DNA of 64,000 nucleotides from an uncultured bacterium (GCA_905215325.1 CAJMPP010000004.1:1-64000), one strand, 5' to 3'; positions 1-8,717 are shown, counted from the first letter of the stretch. The notes: generated by a model not told the origin, from the sequence alone. Numbers and translations: made by a program.

Positions 1-2
1 AC

Positions 3-1391
3 CTGCTTTCGCTCATCAATGATATTCTGGATATGAGCCGCATCGAAAGCGGAAAAATCCAGCTGGACGAAACTGAGGTCAATCTGTCCGATGTGCTGCA
101 CGACATAAAAACCATCGTCAGCGGGCAGATTTACGCAAAACAGCTGGAGTTTTATATGGACGCGACGGATGTTACCGACGAGGACGTCTATTGCGACAAG
201 ACCCGACTGAATCAGGTTTTGATGAACCTTTTATCCAATGCCATCAAGTTCACCCCCGTGGGCGGTACGGTGTCGGTGCGGGTGCGCCAGCTTGCCGACA
301 AGGTCGGCGGCTGCGGGCAGTATGAGTTCCGCGTCAAGGACAGCGGCATCGGCATGAGCCCGGAATTTGCCAAAAGGGTTTTTGAGCCCTTTGAGCGCGA
401 GCGCTCCTCCACGGTAAGCAGAATACAGGGTACCGGGCTGGGTATGGCCATCACCAAGAACATCGTAGATATGATGGGCGGCACCATCGAGGTGCAGTCC
501 AGGCCGAAAGAAGGTTCCGTATTTATCGTCCGTGTGCCGCTGCGCGCACAGGCAGAACACGGCAAGGCGGTAAAAATCGCCGAGCTGGAAGGGCTGAATG
601 CGCTGGTGGTGGACGATGATTTCAACACCTGCGACAGTGTGACCAAGATGCTGGTCAAGGTGGGGATGCGCGCCGAATGGACGCTTTCCGGCAAGGAGGC
701 TATGCTGCGTGCACGGCAGTCCCTCGAGATGGGCGATGCCTTCAAAGCCTACATTATCGACTGGCGTCTGCCGGACATGAACGGCATTGAGGTGACCCGC
801 CAGATTCGCGCCCTGCACGATGATACGCCCATTATCATCCTGACCGCCTATGACTGGTCCGACATCGAGGCGGAGGCAAAGGCAGCCGGTGTCACGGCGT
901 TCTGCTCCAAGCCGATGTTCATGTCCGACTTGCGCGACACGCTGATGACCGCCATCGGGCAGAAACAGGCAAAAGAGGAGCAGGGCGTACTGCCCCAAAA
1001 TGCCACCGACTTCAAGGGCAAGCATATCCTGCTTGCCGAGGATAACGAACTGAACCGCGAGATTGCCGAGGAGATCCTGAACGCCTACGGTCTTGAAGTC
1101 GATATCGCCGAAAACGGGGCCATTGCCGTTGAAAAGGTCGGCACTGCAGCGCCGGGGCAGTACGATTTGGTGCTGATGGACGTGCATATGCCCATTATGG
1201 ACGGCTACACCGCCACCCGCCGCATCCGCGAACTGGAAAACCCTGCCTTGGCAGGCATCCCCATTCTTGCCATGACGGCGAACGCCTTTGATGAGGACCG
1301 CCGCAACGCCTTGGAAAGCGGCATGAACGGTTTCCTGTCCAAGCCCATTGTGATTCCCGACCTTGTGCAGGAGATGCGCAAGGTCCTGTAA
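3..1391 (+). CDS. Hybrid sensor histidine kinase/response regulator, 5' end outside the window
   Basis: The frame is already open at the window edge, so only the C-terminal part of the protein is present. The first visible residues (LINDILDMSRIESGK) are the end of a HisKA dimerisation helix. The HATPase_c domain follows (about bases 190-545) with an N box (NLLSNAIKFTP), G1 box (DSGIGM) and G2 box (GTGLGM). Two receiver domains come next. The first is at about bases 597-950, with acidic pocket VVDDD, phosphoacceptor in DWRLPDMNG and the late lysine in CSKP. The second is at about 1017-1385, with AEDNELNRE, phosphoacceptor in LMDVHMPIMDG and LSKP. The order kinase-REC-REC is that of multi-step phosphorelay kinases, in which phosphate would pass on to an Hpt protein. 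The sensor input is upstream of the window, so the stimulus is unknown. No partner regulator gene follows. Confidence 0.95.
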   Translation: MLSLINDILDMSRIESGKIQLDETEVNLSDVLHDIKTIVSGQIYAKQLEFYMDATDVTDEDVYCDKTRLNQVLMNLLSNAIKFTPVGGTVSVRVRQLADKVGGCGQYEFRVKDSGIGMSPEFAKRVFEPFERERSSTVSRIQGTGLGMAITKNIVDMMGGTIEVQSRPKEGSVFIVRVPLRAQAEHGKAVKIAELEGLNALVVDDDFNTCDSVTKMLVKVGMRAEWTLSGKEAMLRARQSLEMGDAFKAYIIDWRLPDMNGIEVTRQIRALHDDTPIIILTAYDWSDIEAEAKAAGVTAFCSKPMFMSDLRDTLMTAIGQKQAKEEQGVLPQNATDFKGKHILLAEDNELNREIAEEILNAYGLEVDIAENGAIAVEKVGTAAPGQYDLVLMDVHMPIMDGYTATRRIRELENPALAGIPILAMTANAFDEDRRNALESGMNGFLSKPIVIPDLVQEMRKVL

Positions 1392-1542
1392 CGAAAAACC
1401 TTTGGAATTTGCGCCCGAATCCGTTACCTCCGTTTGCAGCCAGGTTGCTGCAAACCTCCTAGAGAGCCGCACCCTCTGCAAAAGCGCCGACAGGTCCCGA
1501 ACTGCCGTAAATCCCGATACATCGGGGCTGCACGCATAAGCT

Positions 1543-1576
1543 GATCGAGTAAGGAGGCCGGCCCCCTTACTCGATC
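1543..1576. terminator. Hairpin between convergent genes
   Basis: A perfect 12-bp stem (GATCGAGTAAGG with its complement) and a 10-base loop lie between the sensor kinase end and the PAP2 gene. The downstream arm covers the last codons and stop of the minus-strand PAP2 gene. There is no long T-run, so termination is inferred from position and symmetry. Confidence 0.5.
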
Positions 1577-2235
1577 AACCCCAACGCCGGGGCTATGACC
1601 TTCGTGTAGAGCACCAGCCAGATGGTCGAGACGCAGAAACCGCCCAGGACGTCGCTGGCGTAATGGACCCCCAGGTAGATGCGGCTTATGCCGACCATCA
1701 CGATGACCAGCGCGAACAGGCACATCAACGCGATGCGGCGATGCGGGTTGCGCTCGTAACGCCATACGCACCACGCCAGCAGGCCGAAAACGGCCATCGC
1801 GGCCATGGAATGCCCCGAGGGGAAGCTGAACCCGGACACGTCGACCAGCCGCAGCACATCGGGGCGAGGGCGCTGGATGGCGAACTTCATCGCCTGGTTC
1901 AGCAGCACGACCAGGCCCAAGTTCAACACGTTGCACCAGCCTGGGCGCTTGACCGGCGTGAAGGCCGCGGCGACGCCGAGCACCACCAGCAACGTCACCG
2001 GCGTGGCCAGCGCTGAGAAGCTTTCCATAACGGGCGTGAGCCACGGCTGGCGAAGCTGCTCGCCGAACAGCCACCATGCCGCCGCATCGAGCTTCATGCT
2101 CTCCTTGTCGAGCACGTTCTCCAGCAGCATCACCAGCACGATGGCGCACACCGACGTCACCACCAGCGTGCGGTTCTCCTTCACGTAGCGCGAAAGGCTT
2201 CGCGCGGCCTTGCCGGCACCTGATGCGATCCCCAA
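1567..2235 (-). CDS. PAP2-family membrane phosphatase
   Basis: This is an integral membrane acid phosphatase of the PAP2/undecaprenyl-diphosphatase-like superfamily. The three catalytic motifs are visible in order: KFAIQRPRP (KX6RP type), FPSGHS (PSGH) and SRIYLGVHYASDV (SRX5HX3D). Four to five hydrophobic helices surround them. Members remove phosphate from lipid phosphates such as undecaprenyl diphosphate or phosphatidic acid; the substrate here cannot be told. The reading frame is open up to 2547, but I place the start at a TTG (2235) with a GAAGGAG ribosome site 9 bases upstream. The upstream part of the frame is Arg-rich and crosses a terminator-like hairpin. The resulting 222 residues fit the family's usual size. 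Its 3' end faces the sensor kinase. Confidence 0.85.
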   Translation of the reverse strand: MGIASGAGKAARSLSRYVKENRTLVVTSVCAIVLVMLLENVLDKESMKLDAAAWWLFGEQLRQPWLTPVMESFSALATPVTLLVVLGVAAAFTPVKRPGWCNVLNLGLVVLLNQAMKFAIQRPRPDVLRLVDVSGFSFPSGHSMAAMAVFGLLAWCVWRYERNPHRRIALMCLFALVIVMVGISRIYLGVHYASDVLGGFCVSTIWLVLYTKVIAPALGLIE

Positions 2236-2854
2236 CCTGGTCAACTCCTTCGCCCGGCCGCCATGGCCGGCATCGCAAACGGAAAGCACGATAAGGGGCA
2301 GGGCGGCCGCAGCCTCCCTGCCCCTTGGTTTTGCCAAAGAAAGCTTAACGCATATGCTGCCGCGCACATCGCCTTGGCAACGACCCGTTATCATCGCGGC
2401 AACGGTTTCACGCGCTCCTTGCAGCATGGGCCGCGCGCGGGCGAGATGCGGGCACGGGCGCACCTGCGTCGCAGGCTTCGCCCTCTCGCGCCGGCCGTCT
2501 TGCGAATTCCTTGCTTTTGCGGGCATGCGCCGAATGCTGGCGCACACCTACGCTTACGCAGCAGATGCTCCCCAAAATCCCGCAGTCTGGGGGGGAACCG
2601 GGATTGCAACGCTGTCGGCCGGGCATCAGCCCCGGCTTACCCCTGGCCACACCCCGCCTATGTCTACTATGATGGGATGGTGATCGAATTCCCAAATCGG
2701 CAGACTCAATCGGCAAGTCCCCAAGATACGCCCACCCCATACGAGCGGGCGGATAATCGCGGCGACCTTGGCGGCATCGCTTCGAAGCCGCGCAAAGGCA
2801 TGCGCTATCTTGGGGAGGGTCGGCAAACCGCACGGAGGCGAAAGGCGGCATCCC
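2236..2854. other. Intergenic region with one hairpin, no gene supported
   Basis: This GC-rich spacer separates the divergent PAP2 and DegV genes. Apart from the hairpin at 2293-2326 I see no coding signal that looks like a protein family. The open frames in it are rich in Arg, Ala and Pro and look like composition artefacts. Promoters of both neighbours should lie here but none matches consensus well enough to call. Confidence 0.5.
2293..2326. terminator. Intrinsic terminator-like hairpin
   Basis: An 11-bp perfect stem (AAGGGGCAGGG and its complement) with a 12-base loop is followed on the plus strand by GGTTTTG. It lies upstream of the chosen PAP2 start and argues against the longer PAP2 frame. 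What transcript it ends is not clear, since no gene is seen immediately upstream on either strand. Confidence 0.5.
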
Positions 2855-3751
2855 ATGGTACGCGTCATCACGGACTCAACGTCATCCATCCCCGTTGATG
2901 TCAGGAACGACCTCGGCATCGAGGTGATCTCACTGGTCATCAACCGCGCAGGCCGAAGCTACATCGAGGCCGAAACCGACTTGGACGCCTTCTACCAGGA
3001 CATTTACGAGATGATCGACGACATCCCGACTTCAAGCCAACCTTCGCAGCAAGACGTTCGCAACGTGCTCGAGCGCATCCAGGCCGATGGCGACGATGCG
3101 CTCGGCATCTTCATCAGCAGCAAGATGTCCGGCACCTTCGAAACCTTCCTGCGCATCGCGAAGGAGGTTGCCGCCGAGCACCCCGGGTTCAAATTCGCCG
3201 CCATCGACAGCATGACCAACTGCATGGAGCTGGGCCACTCCGTGGTTGCAGGCGCAAAAGCGGCCAAAGAAGAACTGGGGCTGGAAGATTGCGCCGCCGC
3301 AGTCGAGGAAAGTCTGCACTCCTCGCGCTTTTTGTTCACCCCGGAATCCTTGAGGTTCCTTGAGAAGGGCGGGCGCATCGGGAAGGCCGCGGCCCTGATC
3401 GGCGGCGTCATCAACATCACGCCCATCCTCACCGTCAAAGACGGCGAGGCGGCAACGGCGGCGAAGACCCGCTCGCAGAAGAAGGCCATGGCGAAGATCG
3501 TCAAGCTTTTCGAGGAGGACATCGCCGCCTACGGGCTGAAGAACCTGGTCGTCCACTACATCGGCTCGAAGATCCCGGCGGAGAAATGGGCCGAGGAGGT
3601 CATCAACCCCCTTGTCGGGTTCAAAGCCAGGGTGGTTCCCGCAAGCCCCGTCATCGGCGTGCACGTAGGCCCCGCCGTGGGGATCGCCTACGAATGCAAG
3701 CAACGCATCGAAGGCAAATTCACCGCAACCACCCCAGAAGTGGTCATGTAA
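2855..3751 (+). CDS. DegV family fatty-acid-binding protein
   Basis: DegV proteins bind a fatty acid between two domains. In Gram-positive bacteria the related FakB proteins deliver it to the FakA kinase; whether this one does so is unknown. The 298-residue protein starts VRVITDSTSSIPVD, the family's N-terminal strand with the Asp-Ser/Thr-rich loop. It continues with TSSQPSQQD (the conserved T-S-Q-P lipid headgroup loop), SSKMSGTF (the S-x-x-L/M-S-G-T motif), SLRFLEKGGRIGK and a C-terminal HVGPAVGIAY (H-x-G-P-G/A). All hallmark segments and normal length are present. The start is ATG 2855 with GGAGGCGAAAGG just upstream; an open frame extends 87 bases further but without family sequence. It appears to be monocistronic. 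Confidence 0.93.
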   Translation: MVRVITDSTSSIPVDVRNDLGIEVISLVINRAGRSYIEAETDLDAFYQDIYEMIDDIPTSSQPSQQDVRNVLERIQADGDDALGIFISSKMSGTFETFLRIAKEVAAEHPGFKFAAIDSMTNCMELGHSVVAGAKAAKEELGLEDCAAAVEESLHSSRFLFTPESLRFLEKGGRIGKAAALIGGVINITPILTVKDGEAATAAKTRSQKKAMAKIVKLFEEDIAAYGLKNLVVHYIGSKIPAEKWAEEVINPLVGFKARVVPASPVIGVHVGPAVGIAYECKQRIEGKFTATTPEVVM

Positions 3752-3768
3752 TGCCAAACCGCGCACAT

Positions 3769-3982
3769 AGTGTCACTTCGGGTCACTTCGGGGACGCAGC
3801 ACCATGTGTCCGGAGGACACTTCGGGACACTTCGGGGACGTAGCACCATGTGTCCGTGACGCTTTGGGTGGACGCTTCGGGGACGTAGCATTATGTGTCC
3901 GGACGCTATCGGCAAACCAGCTTCCTATCCGAAAGCCGGACAGATAGAGCTACGTCCCCGAAGTGTCCGCTACGTCCCCGCC
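3769..3982. repeat. Palindromic GGGGACGTAGC element, copy A
   Basis: Three direct copies of CTTCGGGGACGTAGCA.. and ATGTGTCC are followed by inverted copies GCTACGTCCCCGAAGTGTCC, making a long imperfect stem-loop. It lies between the convergent degV and SMR genes. Related copies are at 10361-10565, 11838-11949 and (half copy) 41868-41900. No transposase is associated, so it looks like a REP or MITE-type element. Confidence 0.75.
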
Positions 3983-3986
3983 AGGG

Positions 3987-4358
3987 TTAGGCGGTCGCTT
4001 TTGCCGCTTCGGCTGCAGCTGCCTCCTCGGCTTCTTGGGTTCCTTTGCTGAGCAGGGCTATGCCCGCCACCACCGCTACCATGCCGATTCCCACGATAAC
4101 GGAGAACGGGTCGTTCCATACGACGATGCCGACGAGCGTGGTCAAAAGAGTGCCGACGCCGCCCCAGATGCCGTAGGCCATCCCCAGGCTCAAATGCTTC
4201 AGCGCAAGCGTCAGCAGCACGAAGGATATGACATAGCACACGGCAGTAGCCAGGCCGAACACCGGGTGCGTGAAACCCTCGGACATCTTCATGAACGTAG
4301 TGCCGAACACCTCGGACACAATGGCGAACGACAGCTGGACGATCGGTGCGCTCTTCAT
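3987..4358 (-). CDS. Small multidrug resistance (SMR) transporter, second subunit
   Basis: This 123-residue protein has four transmembrane helices and the SMR signature. The first helix has the family's key Glu (FAIVSEVFGTTFMKMSEGF), which binds both proton and drug in EmrE. The GMAYGIWGGVGTLLT segment matches the conserved helix-3 motif A-Y-x-x-W. The tail is an unusual run of Ala and Glu (EAEEAAAAEAAKATA). Its ATG directly abuts the stop codon of the upstream SMR gene (TAAATG), so translation is probably coupled. Two adjacent SMR genes usually form a heterodimer (YkkCD, EbrAB type). The operon is led by a MarR regulator, which suggests export of a toxic cation or guanidinium-like compound. 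The substrate is not known. Confidence 0.92.
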   Translation of the reverse strand: MKSAPIVQLSFAIVSEVFGTTFMKMSEGFTHPVFGLATAVCYVISFVLLTLALKHLSLGMAYGIWGGVGTLLTTLVGIVVWNDPFSVIVGIGMVAVVAGIALLSKGTQEAEEAAAAEAAKATA

Positions 4359-4679
4359 TTACATCGCCCCCAATCGCAAACACGCCACGCCGACGATGAT
4401 GAGCGCAACGCCCGCAATCTTCTTCGCGTTGAACTTCTCTTTCCAAACGATGCGGCTGATCACAGCCGTCAGCGCCACCGCCGCGCTTGTCCAAATCGCG
4501 TACGCCAAACCCAAGGGCAAAGACGCGAACACGTGCGAAAGCGCGTAGAACGAGACCGCGTAACCCACTGCGATGCCGACGACAGGAAGCTTGCGGCGAA
4601 AACCGTCGGAGAGCTTCATGCACGTGTCGCCGAACACCTCGAAGAGCACCGACAAACCCAACAGCGCATACGGGCTCAT
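4359..4679 (-). CDS. SMR transporter, first subunit
   Basis: A 106-residue four-helix protein of the SMR family. The essential Glu lies in LSVLFEVFGDTCMKLSDGF and the helix-3 motif is GLAYAIWTSAAVALT. It is a paralogue of the next gene, with which it forms a paired SMR set. The start is ATG 4679, overlapping the TGA of the MarR gene as ATGA; a longer open frame in the same phase runs inside the MarR gene and is not coding. The order marR-smr-smr with overlaps of -4 and 0 bases indicates one tightly coupled transcript. Confidence 0.92.
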   Translation of the reverse strand: MSPYALLGLSVLFEVFGDTCMKLSDGFRRKLPVVGIAVGYAVSFYALSHVFASLPLGLAYAIWTSAAVALTAVISRIVWKEKFNAKKIAGVALIIVGVACLRLGAM

Positions 4680-5110
4680 TGCTGCACCCCTTCCTGAAAC
4701 GTTTTCGCGTACTGCTTGATCACCTTGACGAACAGCACGGCCTCCTCGGGGCTGATCGCGGCGGCGGCCTTCATCTCGAGCTCGCGCATGCGCTCGATGG
4801 GCAGGCGCCATTGCTCGCGCCCTTCATCGGTGAGCGCCATGATCCGCTCGCGCTTGTCGGCCTGGCTTGCGTTCGCGACCACGACATCGCGAGCCGCCAG
4901 GCGCTTGCAGATAGCGCTGATCGTCTGCTTGCCCATGTCGCACGCCTCGCAGATCGACCGCCGTGAAAGGCCTTCGGGCTCATCCCACAGGGCATCGACG
5001 ACGTACAGCTCACTGGTGTCGACCCCTATCTTCTTGGCGAACGTGCCGTACGCGACCGACACGTCGCGCCAGCAATCCCACATCTCCTTCGAGAATTCCT
5101 CCGACAGCAT
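4676..5110 (-). CDS. MarR family regulator of the SMR efflux operon
   Basis: This 144-residue protein has the MarR fold. An N-terminal dimerisation helix is followed by a winged helix-turn-helix (LSRRSICEACDMGKQTISAICKRLAARDVV) and the wing (ASQADKRERIMALTDEGREQW, with the D-x-R motif). It ends with a long dimerisation helix. Most MarR proteins repress their own operon and release DNA on binding a small ligand. The two palindromes just upstream (5141-5165) are the natural binding sites. It overlaps the first SMR gene by four bases, so it most likely controls drug efflux. The effector is unknown. Confidence 0.92.
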   Translation of the reverse strand: MLSEEFSKEMWDCWRDVSVAYGTFAKKIGVDTSELYVVDALWDEPEGLSRRSICEACDMGKQTISAICKRLAARDVVVANASQADKRERIMALTDEGREQWRLPIERMRELEMKAAAAISPEEAVLFVKVIKQYAKTFQEGVQQ

Positions 5111-5140
5111 CTTGCCTCCATTCGGATTGGTCTATCGGTT

Positions 5141-5165
5141 GACTATCATAGTCTATTCGTAGACT
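5141..5165. promoter_or_regulatory. Two palindromes, probable MarR operator
   Basis: GACTATcATAGTC (5141-5153) is a perfect 6+1+6 inverted repeat. AGTCTAttcgTAGACT (5150-5165) is a perfect 6+4+6 one that overlaps it. They lie about 30 bases upstream of the marR start, where an autorepressor would cover the promoter. Confidence 0.7.
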
Positions 5166-5544
5166 TCCCCGATTCACGCGCACGGAATCCACACGAGGCG
5201 CGTAAAGCTTTTCGGCTTGCCCCGCACGTCAGATGCGGACGAAGGAGCCCGAAAGCGGCGGCGGGCAAGGCGGCACCCGCAAGCAAGCCCAAGGAGCCAT
5301 CCGGCAGCGGCACTCGTGAGCGGGCGACCGCTGCCGGCGGCATTCAAGGAGCAGACCAATCGGCGATTTCCGCAAAACAGCATCATCCGCGGGGAATCCA
5401 TCAACAATTGGCATACGTTACCGAAACATACTCGAATTTTTTTAGGAAAACGATACAATTTGAAATTCGGGTCACGTACCCGTCCGATTGCAATATGAGG
5501 GGCCGTCCGTTCTGTCCGCTATGTGCTGGAGGAGGGGAACGCAC
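5166..5544. other. Intergenic region, no gene supported
   Basis: This spacer lies between the divergent MarR operon and the decayed LuxR-like gene. The left part is GC-rich, then an A+T-rich stretch (about 5400-5470) is the likely promoter area of the rightward gene. I see no protein family in any frame. Confidence 0.45.
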
Positions 5545-6144
5545 GTGAACATCAAGGAGCTTGTGCCGGAAAAGGTGGAGTCGGAGATCAACTCGCCCGA
5601 CCACCCGACCCGCAGGTTCGTCGGCTTCGCCCTGCTGCTTGCGTGGCATTACAACCTATGGTTTCTGCACGACTCGTTCGTCGGCGCTCAGCTGCTCGAC
5701 GATTGCGTGACGCAGTCGTGGTTGATCGCCCTCGTCTCCGCCGCGGTCTCGTTCATCGGCATCGCGGTCACCTTGGGCAGGAAACGCCGCTTGTGCGACA
5801 TCCCCTGAATGCTCTGGACCGCTACCGCCGCGGCGGTCATCTCGACGCTTGCGCTCACCTTGTTCGCGTTCTCGTTCCCCACCGACCTTATCGCATACGC
5901 GCTTGCCGTAGTGGTCGGCATCACGAACGCCATCCTATGGATCATGTGGGGCGAGCTGTACTCGCGCACGAAGACGTCGTTCTCCGTTAAGGAACCGCAA
6001 GCTTTCCTCCCTTCCCATCCTCCCCCATTCCGTCGACCTCCGCACCCGTTTCGTTGGAAGCAATTCGCCAAACGCATGCCGTTCACGCTTCACCAGGAAG
6101 ATTTTTCGCCGATCGTGGCTCAGAATGCGAGTTTTCCAACATAA
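5545..6144 (+). pseudogene. Decayed N-terminal part of a LuxR/MFS-type membrane regulator
   Basis: GTG 5545 follows a strong GGAGGAGGGG site. The frame runs to an in-frame TGA at 5806-5808 and continues directly (next codon ATG) to 6144. The first piece has two helices (FALLLAWHYNLWFLHDSF; WLIALVSAAVSFIGIAVTLG). The second has two more (LWTATAAAVISTLALTLFAF; LIAYALAVVVGITNAILWIM). After GELYSRTK the sequence turns into Pro/Phe-rich nonsense and stops. The helices and the WxxxW loop resemble the start of the Eggerthella-type LuxR regulators with a 12-helix N-terminal domain. The rest of the membrane domain and the C-terminal HTH are gone. A stop plus a 3' deletion make it a pseudogene; TGA readthrough is a less likely reading because the 3' part is lost anyway. 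Confidence 0.65.
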
Positions 6145-6306
6145 GCTTCAAGGCAAAACCTTTCGGAATGCGAAAACAACAAGGCAATGCAGTGAAAACA
6201 GCGGGCGCCGCTGTGCTGGAAAGCTTGCCGAGGGATAGAATCAATGCAATAACGATTCCGCTTCGGAAAGCAAGAACGTTCGCAAGCAATGGAAGGCAGG
6301 GCAGAT

Positions 6307-6942
6307 ATGAGCAGCAAGGATTATTCAATCGTGTTCAGCAGCAGAACGGGGAATACAGCCGAGCTTGCGGAGGCTGTTCGCAAGACGCTGCCGGAAGGGA
6401 CATGCGAGTATTTCGGGAGCGTGAATGGGAACGACGGCGGCAGCGGCGGTAACCGCGATCGTAGCGAATGCAGCATAGCCAACGGCAAGAACAAGAGCGG
6501 CTTCGACGGCAGCGACAACAGCCACGATGACGGCAGCTGCGCCAGCAGCGCAATCCCTGCGTCGGAGACGCTGTTCGTGGGCTTTTGGACGAATCAGGGC
6601 GTAGCGGACCAGGCAACGCAGCAGCTGCTGGGGCAGCTGAAGAACAGGAAGGTCTTCCTGTTCGGCACCGCCGGCTTTGGCGGCAGCGAGGCATATTTCC
6701 AAGCGATTCTGGACAAGACGAAAGCATTCATCGATAACAGCAACACCGTGATCGGTACCTACATGTGCCAGGGCAAAATGCCGCTTTCCGTGCGCGAACG
6801 CTACGTGAAAATGAGGGAACAGCCTGACCACATGCCCAACATCGACGCCATGATCGAGAACTTCGACAAAGCCCTATCCCACCCCGATGCCAACGACCTG
6901 GAGAAGCTGGCGAAACTAGTGAGCGAAACCGTCGAACAGTAG
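6307..6942 (+). CDS. Flavodoxin-like protein with a low-complexity insertion
   Basis: The protein (211 residues from ATG 6307) begins with a strand and phosphate-binding loop typical of flavodoxin (YSIVFSSRTGNTAELAEAV), which holds the FMN phosphate. After about residue 45 comes a hydrophilic stretch of some 40 residues rich in Gly, Asn, Ser and Asp, with no fold. Then the fold resumes (LFVGFWTNQGVADQ, KVFLFGTAGFGGS, GTYMCQGKMPLSVRERY). It probably carries electrons for a reductase. Flavodoxin-like proteins of this kind in gut bacteria include BilS, a partner of bilirubin reductase, but no reductase gene is beside it and I do not claim that role. The insertion is discussed as a finding. It lies upstream of a LuxR/MFS regulator on the same strand, 170 bases away. 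Confidence 0.8.
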   Translation: MSSKDYSIVFSSRTGNTAELAEAVRKTLPEGTCEYFGSVNGNDGGSGGNRDRSECSIANGKNKSGFDGSDNSHDDGSCASSAIPASETLFVGFWTNQGVADQATQQLLGQLKNRKVFLFGTAGFGGSEAYFQAILDKTKAFIDNSNTVIGTYMCQGKMPLSVRERYVKMREQPDHMPNIDAMIENFDKALSHPDANDLEKLAKLVSETVEQ

Positions 6943-7112
6943 AGAAAACCAATCGAGCGCATGTAAACCGCAACCAACCGCCTCCCCACATGCGGATCCC
7001 CTCCCGCCCTCGCACAGCAAAAGCGCGCCGCTTGCAACTTTTAACCGGCGCGGCACATAGGCATTGGTAGAATCGATTGCAAGATTCATTCGTTCGCACA
7101 GCAAGGAGCGCC

Positions 7113-8717
7113 GTGTTCTCGGTCGATAGACAGTCCTTCCAATCGCTTTCCGCGCTGGCGCTGTTCACGTTCGCTTTCCTGGGAAGCGAGTTTTTCTTCG
7201 ACAGCCGGATCGGCTTGCTTATCAGCGCCGAAGGGGTTGTGGGTGCGCAGGCGATGATCCTTGGCGCAAGCGTCATCGGCTTTCTGGCTTATGCGCCGAT
7301 TTCGAAGCTGGCAGGGGGACGACGCGCGCTTCGGGCTGTCGAGGCCGTCGGGGCGATTGCGGCCCTGGTTGCAATTGCCGCTACGGAAAGCGCGCTTGCC
7401 ATGCAAATCGCAGGCTGCATCGCATTCTTCCTATTGGGAAGCCTTGGCGCCGAAGCGCATTGGAGCATGGCGCGCGCCTTCGAGGGAAGTCCCTCGCTTG
7501 CGAAGGGGGCCGGCGCGGCTTACGCCGCTGGCATTCTGCTGCAATTTGCGAGCAACCAGTTCGTGCCCGGGGGCATGGCGAGCGCAGCGGCGCTGTGCAT
7601 AGGCGTCGCCACGCTCGCCATATTTGCGGCAGCGGGAGAACGCGATGGAGAATCCGCAGGTCAAAAGGGTGATGGGACTACCGGCGAACATACAGGCGAA
7701 GCAATGACGTCAAAACCGTCGGGGCAAATCACCGACCAGGAACAAGCGACCCGACTAGACAAGATCCACCAGGAGCAAGCGAACGCCGGCTCCCCGCAGC
7801 AGGCGAATCGCGCAAGCCAAGCGGCCGCCGGCTCCCCGCAGCAGATAGACTGCCCGGAGCAGGCAGCCGCAGGCTTCCCGCGGCAATCAGCCCCGGGCGG
7901 CGCAAAAACCGCTATCTGCGCTGTTTGGCTTCTTGCGCTTGTGGTGTTGCTGGCCTGCATGTTCTCCACGTTGGACAACGTGGTTACCCTTGCGAACGCG
8001 CAGGGCTCGATCTCGGTCGAAACGTGGCCGCGCCTGTTCCTTGCGGCAAGCGGCCTTGCCGCCGGCGCCCTGTTCGACATCCGCGAGCGCCGCTACATGG
8101 GGTTCATCATGTTCGCGGTCACGGTTCTGTCCACCATATCGATCCTAGCCGTGGAAGCCGGGGCAAGCCCCGTGATCGGGCTGATCGTGTTCTATCTGAG
8201 CTCTGGATTCTTCGTCACCTTCTTCACCACCACGTTTTTGCAGCTGGCGCCGCGCATGCGCACGCCGCAGCTGTGGGCAGGCATGGGCCGCGCCGCCAAC
8301 AACCTGTGCGCGTTCACCGTGTCGGGGGCCTCCATGATGCTGACGCAGTCGGGAATCGCGGCCGTGATGATCGCGTCGCTGATCCTGTTCGTGCTGGTCA
8401 GCGTTGCGTTCGTGGGTGCCGGACTGTTCCGCCTGCCATCGACGGTCGGGGAACGCGAGGCCATTCGGGCGGGCCTTGCCGCCGCGGCCGCGCCGACCCT
8501 GGAGGAGACGCAGGCCGAGTTCATCGGCCGAAGCGGCCTGACGCCGCGCGAGGAAGAGGTGCTGCGCGCCGTGACCGCCGACGAGCGCCCGCTCAAGCAA
8601 GTGGCCGACGACCTGGGGATTTCGCTGCGCATGGTGCAGCGACACCTGACCAACATCTACAGCAAGACCGACACGCAAACCCGAGCCGGCCTCACCCGCG
8701 CATTCTTCGGGAAGTAG
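7113..8717 (+). CDS. LuxR-family regulator with MFS-like 12-helix membrane domain
   Basis: The protein of about 534 residues has a long membrane domain of roughly 12 helices in two halves and a C-terminal LuxR helix-turn-helix (LTPREEEVLRAVTADERPLKQVADDLGISLRMVQ.. then RHLTNIYSK). This architecture is greatly expanded in Eggerthellaceae. A sensor role for the membrane part is presumed; no ligand is known. Between helices 6 and 7 lies a Gln/Ala/Ser-rich linker of about 85 residues (bases 7650-7905) containing imperfect repeats of A-G-S/F-P-x-Q. The start is taken at GTG 7113 with AAGGAG 4 bases upstream; a frame extends to 7077. The flavodoxin gene precedes it on the same strand and could be in the same unit or its target. 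Confidence 0.88.
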   Translation: MFSVDRQSFQSLSALALFTFAFLGSEFFFDSRIGLLISAEGVVGAQAMILGASVIGFLAYAPISKLAGGRRALRAVEAVGAIAALVAIAATESALAMQIAGCIAFFLLGSLGAEAHWSMARAFEGSPSLAKGAGAAYAAGILLQFASNQFVPGGMASAAALCIGVATLAIFAAAGERDGESAGQKGDGTTGEHTGEAMTSKPSGQITDQEQATRLDKIHQEQANAGSPQQANRASQAAAGSPQQIDCPEQAAAGFPRQSAPGGAKTAICAVWLLALVVLLACMFSTLDNVVTLANAQGSISVETWPRLFLAASGLAAGALFDIRERRYMGFIMFAVTVLSTISILAVEAGASPVIGLIVFYLSSGFFVTFFTTTFLQLAPRMRTPQLWAGMGRAANNLCAFTVSGASMMLTQSGIAAVMIASLILFVLVSVAFVGAGLFRLPSTVGEREAIRAGLAAAAAPTLEETQAEFIGRSGLTPREEEVLRAVTADERPLKQVADDLGISLRMVQRHLTNIYSKTDTQTRAGLTRAFFGK

